Assembly: GCA_021108255.1 (NCBI GenBank)
Contig: JAIORG010000089.1
Coordinates: forward strand, 1 to 36,952
DNA: 36,952 bases
Direction of reading: 5' to 3'
Source of the DNA: Anaerolineales bacterium
GTDB lineage: Bacteria; Chloroflexota; Anaerolineae; Anaerolineales; UBA11858
In this document: piece by piece, positions 1-6,303 of the stretch
Layout of the letters: every line of letters begins with the position of its first letter
How positions within the stretch are numbered: position 1 is the first letter of the stretch
Program-made: the position numbers and the translations under genes
Notes under the pieces: model-generated
Seen by the model: the letters and a program-made list of their open reading frames with translations, nothing else
The model's database searches: none
Told to the model about the DNA's origin: nothing

Positions 1-33
1 CGTATGATAACCGTACGATAATCGTCCGATAAC
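1..33. repeat. 11-bp tandem repeat at window edge
   Basis: Three head-to-tail 11-mers are seen: CGTATGATAAC, CGTACGATAAT and CGTCCGATAAC, followed by a decayed partial copy (CATGCTAAC). The array runs off the window start, so its true length is unknown. No function can be assigned. Confidence 0.6.
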
Positions 34-367
34 CATGCTAACAACTTGTTACAATTAAGTTCATACTATACTAAATTGTGACAAAATGAATACTTAATAA
101 AGTCAAATTATTGTAAAGATCCATAGCAAGGGTTAGGCGTGTAATTTCCGAGGTGCAAAGCATGTGTAAGTCAATCGTTGAGAAATTAGTTGGATATCAA
201 AATCGTACAAACGTGTGTTCACTTTATGATATTACGCACAAGTCTGACCTTTTCTCAAAGTTGAATGATACTCCCCTTGAACGTACGTCTGTTCCAACTC
301 TCTCAATACTTGGGATTGATGGTTGCCAGGTTGCTGGCAATGGATAAAAGCAACTAAAGGAGCTCAA
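34..367. other. Non-coding stretch upstream of lipoprotein gene
   Basis: This AT-rich stretch holds no recognisable gene. A 64-codon open frame at 153-347 has no ribosome site and no family resemblance. A weak promoter-like pair, TTGTTA (46-51) and TATACT (67-72), is spaced by only 15 bp, so it is not convincing. The one clear signal is the AAAGGAG at 356-362 that serves the next gene. Confidence 0.4.
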
Positions 368-1153
368 ATGTCTCATGGTATGCGATATCTCTTCTTCTTA
401 GCTTTGACACTACTCGTGCTGACCGGTTGCCAGACGAGTCCTTCTACTCAATCAGCTACTCCTATTCCACCCACGTCCAATGATGCCATATCACAACCAG
501 TGGCTATTCCGATTTCGGACCTAATAGCTGCTGAGCTCGTAGTCAGAACAGGACCAGACGAGCACTATCCTGCAACAAAGCTTCAACTTGGGATGGGACA
601 GGGGGCTGCAGTAATTGGAAGAACCACTGATAGCCGCTGGCTGTTAATCGAGTTTGGATTGCAACTGGGTTGGATTCAATCCTCTCAGGTCACAGTATCC
701 AGCTCCTTATCGGATGTACCCATACCCATCGCGCTCGACACTGTATTGCAACCACCCGGAGTCACCTTCACTGGTCCATTGGAGGTGAGCATTCCCGGAA
801 GGAATGCCACGGCAGGCCAAGGTAGTCTTGAACTCACCATTAGACCAGATGGAGCGGCGATTGTCTTCCTGAGATATTCACTCCGGGGTGCCAATTGTTA
901 TAATGATTCAGGGACAATTCGCCATGAGGATTATGGCTGGACCTTATCGGCGGCCCCTTTCCCAGAGCCTGCTTTCATTGTCGATGGCAAATTCGAATTC
1001 AACTACCCGGGCGAGCTCAAAGTAAGTGGCCAGTTCACATCGCCGACCGATGCCATCGCAATGGTTGAAATCTCAACTGAGGAGATCATTGCGACGGGGG
1101 TCTTCTTCACGTGCGATTTTGGAACCTGGATTTGGAGCGGAGAGGTGGAGTGA
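368..1153 (+). CDS. Lipoprotein with SH3-like domain
   Basis: Predicted 261-residue secreted lipoprotein of unknown function. The ATG at 368 is chosen because AAAGGAG lies five bases upstream; an earlier in-frame codon at 323 has no such site. Residues 1-20 form a signal peptide with a hydrophobic core ending in the lipobox LTGC, so the Cys should be lipidated and the protein anchored to the membrane. Residues of roughly 45-100 resemble a bacterial SH3 (SH3_3-type) domain: VVRTGPDEHYPATKLQLG, then WLLIEFGLQLGWIQSSQVTV. The C-terminal half is beta-rich and unrecognised, with two Cys that could pair. Bacterial SH3 domains often bind cell-wall or protein partners; which one here is not visible. 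It is separated from the biosynthetic block by a transposase remnant, so it is probably unrelated to it. Confidence 0.75.
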   Translation: MSHGMRYLFFLALTLLVLTGCQTSPSTQSATPIPPTSNDAISQPVAIPISDLIAAELVVRTGPDEHYPATKLQLGMGQGAAVIGRTTDSRWLLIEFGLQLGWIQSSQVTVSSSLSDVPIPIALDTVLQPPGVTFTGPLEVSIPGRNATAGQGSLELTIRPDGAAIVFLRYSLRGANCYNDSGTIRHEDYGWTLSAAPFPEPAFIVDGKFEFNYPGELKVSGQFTSPTDAIAMVEISTEEIIATGVFFTCDFGTWIWSGEVE

Positions 1154-1312
1154 GGCTGCAGCTTGAGGGTTGCACTACGTTTGCCACTTAACTAGGCTCA
1201 TGACGTTGACCGCAACCGGGAGGTTGATCTCCCGTTGGATCCATGCGGGACCGACGAAGGAGGTGGACCAGGAAGTGGATACCCTTCCTTCTGGGTTTGC
1301 TCCTGCTGCTGA

Positions 1313-1846
1313 GTGGAATTCAACCAGCAACGTCCACATGAAGCCCTTAGGATGAAGCGGCCAGCGGAGATTTATCGATCATCGAAGCGCAAGATGCCGA
1401 AGAAGATCGAGACCTATGAGTATCCAGGATACTATCTTTTGCGGTGCGTGAGTGGCTCAGGAATGATTTGCATCTCAAACAATCAGTTCTTTGTGAGCAA
1501 CACATTAAGGGGCGACCACGGTGGGGCAGAGGAAGTGGATGACGGAATCTATGATTTGTACTTTCGCTTCTATCAACTTAGACGTTACCATTTACGCAAC
1601 AATAAAATTCGCGATATTGTGTCAAAGGTTCCATCGACAGGGGTAAAAATGTACCCTTACTACTTAAGGGGGGAGCCTTTGCGTTCAATGTTGCTACTAA
1701 GTGGTGACTTTTGGGATATACCCTTAACAAATACTCCAAATAACAATAGCCCTCCCCTTTCCCCGTATCTGCCAAATCCTGCTCGATTTCCCCCTGGAAT
1801 TCCCACCAATACTGCAACAGCCAGCAGTCCCTCCCTTGAGATATGA
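1313..1846 (+). pseudogene. IS481-type transposase, C-terminal remnant
   Basis: The first ~100 residues match the C-terminal end of IS481/IS3-group DDE transposases: the FNQQRPHEAL and MKRPAEIYRSS stretch just after the catalytic Glu region, then IETYEYPGYYLLRCVSGSGMI and EEVDDGIYDLYF, typical of the beta-rich tail. The frame is closed by a TGA immediately upstream of the GTG at 1313, and the catalytic core with the DDE residues is absent, so this is a broken gene. After about residue 110 (near base 1640) the frame runs into unrelated DNA. TGTCAAAGGTTCC near 1620 could be part of the former element end, but no matching left end was found. It marks an old insertion scar just upstream of the carboxylase/synthase block. 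Confidence 0.7.
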
Positions 1847-1854
1847 ATCTCAAG
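1835..1854. repeat. Perfect 8-bp inverted repeat
   Basis: CTTGAGAT-atga-ATCTCAAG is a perfect 8-bp stem with a 4-base loop, overlapping the end of the transposase-remnant frame. There is no T-run after it, so it is not a classic terminator. Confidence 0.5.
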
Positions 1855-2050
1855 ATTACGGAATCCTGATATTGCCTGAGGGGCAAGCTGGTAATTTCCC
1901 TCTAAGAGCTAATTTTTCTAAATATATTAGCTCTTGAGACCATGTACGAATGAATATTTCCCGTACTAAATTATGTGCGTAACACTATTCCCAAATTGGT
2001 GTTATAGCCTGCAATGTATCAATACACGATGCCCTCATTTGAGGCTAATT
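1847..2050. other. Leader region upstream of carboxylase operon
   Basis: This stretch should hold the promoter of the long block that begins at 2051, but no convincing -35/-10 pair was found. The best candidate, TTGGTG (1996-2001) with TATCAA 15 bp later, is poor. The region does contain the AAGAGCTAAT inverted repeat, annotated separately. Confidence 0.4.
1904..1935. promoter_or_regulatory. Perfect 10-bp inverted repeat before carboxylase operon
   Basis: AAGAGCTAAT (1904-1913) and ATTAGCTCTT (1926-1935) are perfect arms separated by 12 bases, about 115 bases upstream of the operon's first start codon. With no T-run it could be an operator or a leader hairpin; which one cannot be decided from sequence. 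Confidence 0.4.
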
Positions 2051-3595
2051 ATGAGCAAGAGTAGCGGCTTTTTAGAAAAATTACGCAAATATGCAATCCT
2101 TGGCGGTGGAAAGGATCGCATTAAATTGCAGCATAAAAAGGGTAAATTAACAGCCCGGGAAAGAATATATGACCTGGTCGATTCCGACAGTTTTCAGGAA
2201 ATCGGTCTTTTCGCTTCTCAAGAAATCAATACCTCAGAAAATGGCAAGTCCACTGCTTACGGAGATGGTGTAATTACAGGAAAAGCAGAAATTAACGGTA
2301 GGCCTGTTTACCTTTTTGCGCAAGATTTCACGGTGATGGGTGGATCCGTTGGTAAAATTCACGGCAAAAAGATTGCCCGGATTATGGACCTGGCCATCCA
2401 GAATGGCGCTCCTTTAATTGGGCTTAACGATTCAGGAGGAGCTCGAATACAGGAAGGTGTGAACTCACTTGCCGCCTATGGTGATATTTTCTACAGAAAT
2501 GTTCAAGCTTCTGGAGTTATCCCTCAAATTTCAATAATCCTCGGTCCCTGCGCAGGTGGCGCTGTATATTCCCCAGCGATCACAGATTTTGTATTTATGG
2601 TTGAAGGCACATCTCAGATGTTCATCACCGGCCCCGGAGTAATTAAAGAAGTCACTCATGAAGAGATCGATGTAGAATCCCTGGGGGGTGCCGAAATTCA
2701 TCATGCCCAGAGCGGTGTAGTTCATTTTAAAGCCCCAGATGAAAAAACAATAATGGAGCAGGTTCGCTGGCTGTTAAGTTATCTTCCCTCCAATAACCTG
2801 GCTCCACCACCCATCATAAATTCTGCGGATGACCCTCAAAGACTAACTCCAAAGTTGGCTGATGTAGTTCCCCAGCAGCCTAATGAACCCTACGATATTC
2901 ACCGGGTCATTGAAATATTGGTTGATAATTCAGAGTTTCTGGAGATTCAGCAAGGCTATGCGGAAAACATTGTGATCGGTTTCGCCCGGCTGGATGGTAT
3001 TCCAATAGGCATTGTCGCGAACCAACCTGACCACTATGCCGGAGTTCTTGATATTAATGCTTCGGATAAGGGTGCTCGCTTTATCCGTTTTTGTGATTCT
3101 TTTCATATCCCAGTGATCACCCTTGTGGATACTCCCGGATTTTTACCTGGAATTGAACAGGAGCATGAAGGAATAATACGACATGGGGCTAAAATGATCT
3201 TTGCCTATGCCGAGGCTACAATTCCTAAAATTACCCTCATTTTACGCAAAGCATATGGCGGGGCGTACATTGTTATGGGCTCCAAACACCTGGCTGGGGA
3301 CCAGAATTTTGCCTGGCCGCAAACAGAAATAGCAGTCATGGGACCCGAAGGCGCTGTAAAAATTCTACACCGCAAAGCACTTGCCAGCTCTGCTGATCCG
3401 GATTTACTCCAAAAAGAACTCTCTTCAGCTTACCGCGAGAAACTGGCGTCACCATTTTTAGCTGCTGCAGAGGGTCATATTGATGACATCATCTCTCCTG
3501 AAGAGACAAGATCACGAATCATCCAATCCTTGCACATGTTTCGGGATAAGAGGCTGCCGACTCCAAATCGTAAACACGGGAATATTCCCTTATAG
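2051..3595 (+). CDS. Acyl-CoA carboxylase carboxyltransferase (PccB family)
   Basis: Carboxyltransferase subunit, 514 residues, the usual PccB/AccD5 length. It moves CO2 from carboxybiotin to an acyl-CoA in the cytoplasm. The ATG at 2051 follows TTGAGG and gives the family's normal N terminus (GGGKDRIKLQHKKGKLTARE); longer in-frame starts add an unrelated tail. The N-terminal crotonase half carries LNDSGGARIQEGV and GPCAGGAVYSP, and the C-terminal half carries KAYGGAYIVMGSKHL. The residue after GGAY decides acyl specificity in Streptomyces PccB/AccB (Asp for propionyl-CoA, Ile broadening to acetyl-CoA). Here it is Ile407, so malonyl-CoA production is the likely job, matching the synthase genes downstream. 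It is first in a co-directional block with the biotin carboxylase and carrier. Family certain; substrate inferred. Confidence 0.93.
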   Translation: MSKSSGFLEKLRKYAILGGGKDRIKLQHKKGKLTARERIYDLVDSDSFQEIGLFASQEINTSENGKSTAYGDGVITGKAEINGRPVYLFAQDFTVMGGSVGKIHGKKIARIMDLAIQNGAPLIGLNDSGGARIQEGVNSLAAYGDIFYRNVQASGVIPQISIILGPCAGGAVYSPAITDFVFMVEGTSQMFITGPGVIKEVTHEEIDVESLGGAEIHHAQSGVVHFKAPDEKTIMEQVRWLLSYLPSNNLAPPPIINSADDPQRLTPKLADVVPQQPNEPYDIHRVIEILVDNSEFLEIQQGYAENIVIGFARLDGIPIGIVANQPDHYAGVLDINASDKGARFIRFCDSFHIPVITLVDTPGFLPGIEQEHEGIIRHGAKMIFAYAEATIPKITLILRKAYGGAYIVMGSKHLAGDQNFAWPQTEIAVMGPEGAVKILHRKALASSADPDLLQKELSSAYREKLASPFLAAAEGHIDDIISPEETRSRIIQSLHMFRDKRLPTPNRKHGNIPL

Positions 3596-3609
3596 GTTGG
3601 TATTTGACT

Positions 3610-5100
3610 ATGAAATTACTAATCGCCAATCGGGGCGAAATTGCCATACGCGTTATCCGCACCTGCCGGGATATGAATATTCCGACTGTAGCTGTTTATT
3701 CTGAGGCGGATCGAAACGCTCTTCATACCCGGTACGCAGATGAGGCAATTTTGATAGGTCCAACCAGGGCATCAGAAAGTTATTTGAATATATCAGCTCT
3801 GCTGCAAGCAGCCAAAACTACCCAGTCCACTGCCATTCACCCAGGATATGGTTTCCTGTCTGAAAATCCTGATTTTGGGAAAGCTGTTGAAGATTCCGGA
3901 CTAGTCTTTATTGGTCCCCGTCCCGAAACTATGTCTCTTTTTGGAAATAAACTCACTGCTCGCAAAGCAGCCAGGGAAGCAGGTTTGCTGGTCTTACCAG
4001 GCCCGGATCAACCTCTCAGTGGACACCCTGTTCAATCCCAATTAGGCAGCAGTCTATCTTTCCCTTTGCTTGTAAAAGCAACCGCAGGCGGCGGCGGAAA
4101 AGGAATCCGGCTTGCTCGATCCCAAGATGAGTTAGCAGATGTCATTGACCTGGCGCGGGAAGAAGCTATTTCAGCATTTGGTGACGGCACAATCTACCTT
4201 GAACCCCTGGTTCAAAAAGCCCGCCACATCGAAGTTCAAATATTAGGTGATGGAAAAGGGCAGATTCTGACCTTTGGTGAAAGAGAATGCTCAATACAAC
4301 GGCGTCATCAAAAACTCATAGAGGAGTCCCCGGCATCTGAACTATCCCCCGAGGAACGTTCCTGCATAATTACTGCTGCTCATCGATTGGGATCCACAAT
4401 GAATTATCGCAGTCTGGGAACCGTAGAATTTCTAATGGATCAAAATCGCCAATTCTATTTCATTGAAGTAAACCCCCGGATTCAGGTTGAACATCCTGTA
4501 ACTGAAATGGTTTCCGGAGTTGATTTAGTTCAAGAGCAAATCCAATTAGCTATCACAGGGAAGATAGACCTGTCCCAATCTGATATCAATCCTCAGGGGG
4601 CAGCCATCGAAGCCAGAATTCTCGCTGAAGATCCTGAAGCAGGCTTCATGCCCACGGTTGGTGAAATCTCATACTTAAAAGAACCAGGCGGGCCTGGAAT
4701 CCGGGTTGACAGCGCTCTCTATCAGGGAATGGAAGTGGGATCAGATTATGATTCCTTGTTATCAAAAGTCATCGCCTGGGGTGAAGATCGGCAAAGCGCG
4801 ATTAAACGGCTAAAGAGAGGATTAAAAGAATATCAAATTGGTGGGCTAAAAACAGACCTGGTGTTTTTATCTCAAATTCTTGAGTCTCATCCATATCAAA
4901 CAGGAAATATAGACACAACCTTCCTGGATGATTTTGAACCAAAAGAGTTGATTCCTGAGGAAACGCTTACTCGATATGCTGCGGTAGCAACCGCACTTCA
5001 TATCCATAACAAACGAAAATCCAAGGAACTACAGGATAGTGGGGATATCAATCCCTGGCGGCAAAAAGCCTGGCAGGAGCAAACAAAAGCCGGTTCGTGA
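3610..5100 (+). CDS. accC: Biotin carboxylase subunit of acyl-CoA carboxylase
   Basis: ATP-dependent biotin carboxylase, 496 residues, which carboxylates the biotin on the carrier encoded next. The N-terminal domain starts LLIANRGEIAIRVIRTC. The ATP-grasp centre has the glycine-rich loop ATAGGGGKGI, and the active-site segment EVNPRIQVEHPVTE carries the conserved Glu, Asn and Arg. The biotin carboxylase C domain follows (EARILAEDPEAGFMPTVGEI). Length is slightly above the ~450 of stand-alone AccC because of a C-terminal extension. The ATG at 3610 is preferred over a TTG two codons earlier; neither has a strong ribosome site. It starts 14 bases after the carboxyltransferase gene, so the two are surely cotranscribed. 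Confidence 0.94.
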   Translation: MKLLIANRGEIAIRVIRTCRDMNIPTVAVYSEADRNALHTRYADEAILIGPTRASESYLNISALLQAAKTTQSTAIHPGYGFLSENPDFGKAVEDSGLVFIGPRPETMSLFGNKLTARKAAREAGLLVLPGPDQPLSGHPVQSQLGSSLSFPLLVKATAGGGGKGIRLARSQDELADVIDLAREEAISAFGDGTIYLEPLVQKARHIEVQILGDGKGQILTFGERECSIQRRHQKLIEESPASELSPEERSCIITAAHRLGSTMNYRSLGTVEFLMDQNRQFYFIEVNPRIQVEHPVTEMVSGVDLVQEQIQLAITGKIDLSQSDINPQGAAIEARILAEDPEAGFMPTVGEISYLKEPGGPGIRVDSALYQGMEVGSDYDSLLSKVIAWGEDRQSAIKRLKRGLKEYQIGGLKTDLVFLSQILESHPYQTGNIDTTFLDDFEPKELIPEETLTRYAAVATALHIHNKRKSKELQDSGDINPWRQKAWQEQTKAGS

Positions 5101-5129
5101 AGGCGTTTTGCTCCGCCCGAAGAGGAAAT

Positions 5130-5663
5130 ATGGCAGATTACAGAGTGTACGTTGGCAACCGATTATTTGATATACGGATCGAAGAAGATCTGTTGCTAGT
5201 TAATGGAGATCAATTTAACTTTGATCTTGAGTCCATTAATGGGAATGGCTTACATATTCTTCGAGATCCAAATAGAAATATAGAAGCGTATCTACAACCC
5301 AATCAAAACGGCTCCTATGACATCCAAATCGATGGAATCCATCTTTCCACAGAGGTCGTTCTGGGTTTTAACAACTCGACCAAGATTTCAGACAAAAATA
5401 AAGGGTCGATAACCTCTCCCATGCCTGGCGTGATCATCGATATCCTGGTCAAGGAAGGAGACTTCATCCAGGAAGGGGACACAATTCTCATTCAGGAAGC
5501 AATGAAAATGCAGATGAAAATCCGTAGTGCAAGCTCCGGAAATATTACCAAACTCCACACTGTAATCGGAGATCAGGTCAATAAAGGCGTACTGCTTGTA
5601 TCTCTAGATCCTGTAGAAAACTTGCCTGTCAATCCAGATAATCCACAATTGAAGAGGAAATAA
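5130..5663 (+). CDS. accB: Biotin carboxyl carrier protein
   Basis: Biotin carrier subunit, 177 residues, which carries carboxybiotin between the carboxylase and the carboxyltransferase. The C-terminal biotinyl domain begins at the SPMPGVI turn and has the biotinylation site EAMKM, with Lys126 as acceptor; the second half of the barrel is SGNITKLHTVIGDQVNKG. The N-terminal ~85 residues are a beta-rich linker of the kind found in acyl-CoA carboxylase carriers. The ATG at 5130 follows AGAGG at good spacing; a GTG at 5097 overlaps the preceding stop but has no ribosome site and adds a non-family tail. The BioY gene begins one base after this gene's stop. Confidence 0.92.
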   Translation: MADYRVYVGNRLFDIRIEEDLLLVNGDQFNFDLESINGNGLHILRDPNRNIEAYLQPNQNGSYDIQIDGIHLSTEVVLGFNNSTKISDKNKGSITSPMPGVIIDILVKEGDFIQEGDTILIQEAMKMQMKIRSASSGNITKLHTVIGDQVNKGVLLVSLDPVENLPVNPDNPQLKRK

Positions 5664-5664
5664 T

Positions 5665-6243
5665 ATGAATTACATTGATATCCTCCAACCCGAAAAATCG
5701 ATACCACAAAAGGCAAGGGATATTGCTATTGTGATTTCAGCATCCTGGCTTTTGGCAATCAGCGCTCAATTTTCTTTTAACCTGCCCTTCAGTCCTGTAC
5801 CTGTAACTGGCCAAACACTGGCGGTTCTGCTAATTGGATCACTGCTCGGGAAAAATCAAGGTGCAGCCGCGGTTGGACTATACCTTCTCCAGGGAGCAGC
5901 TGGCCTGCCAGTATTTGCAGGCGGAAAGTCCGGTTTCATCACGTTGGTTGGTCCAACCGGTGGATACCTGATTGGCTTTATCGCAGCAGCTTATATTGTG
6001 GGAATACTGGCAGAGCTGAGATACAACAAATCTCTTATCTACACAGGCTTTTCAATGCTGATTGGTACCCTGGTCATTTACATTTTTGGTCTCTTCTGGC
6101 TTGTGCAATTTGTTGGAGAATCCAGTGCCCTTCAACTGGGTTTATTTCCTTTTTTAGTCGGTGACTTTGTGAAGATTCTAAGCGGCGTGATTGTGCTAGG
6201 CGGTTCCATGAAAATCAGTTCAATGTTATCACCCAGAGGATGA
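5665..6243 (+). CDS. bioY: Biotin transporter substrate-binding subunit BioY
   Basis: Membrane S-component of an ECF-type biotin importer, 192 residues, with about six hydrophobic segments. Diagnostic stretches are PFSPVPVTGQTLAVLLIG in the first half and LVGPTGGYLIGFI, with LYLLQGAAGLPVFAGG, in the middle. GAAGAGGAAA sits directly before the ATG. No BioM/BioN or EcfA/T gene is in the window, so it either uses a shared energising module encoded elsewhere or works alone, as reported for some solitary BioY proteins. Placed directly after the biotinylated carrier gene, it is most simply read as cofactor supply for the carboxylase. Confidence 0.93.
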   Translation: MNYIDILQPEKSIPQKARDIAIVISASWLLAISAQFSFNLPFSPVPVTGQTLAVLLIGSLLGKNQGAAAVGLYLLQGAAGLPVFAGGKSGFITLVGPTGGYLIGFIAAAYIVGILAELRYNKSLIYTGFSMLIGTLVIYIFGLFWLVQFVGESSALQLGLFPFLVGDFVKILSGVIVLGGSMKISSMLSPRG

Positions 6244-6303
6244 CTACCCTGAGTTAGCTCAACAGGATTTCACAAGTTGAATTCTCAAGGAATAAACAAA
6301 ACC

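Noticed and set aside
153-347. 64-codon open frame upstream of the lipoprotein
   Set aside because: No ribosome site, no recognisable family, and it overlaps the 5' region of the lipoprotein gene; probably chance.
1217-1234. CGGGAG/CTCCCG hairpin after the lipoprotein gene as a terminator
   Set aside because: The 6-bp stem has no T-run after it, so termination is not supported.
1170-1355. 61-codon open frame overlapping the transposase remnant
   Set aside because: No ribosome site and no transposase-like residues; it reads through the remnant in the wrong frame.
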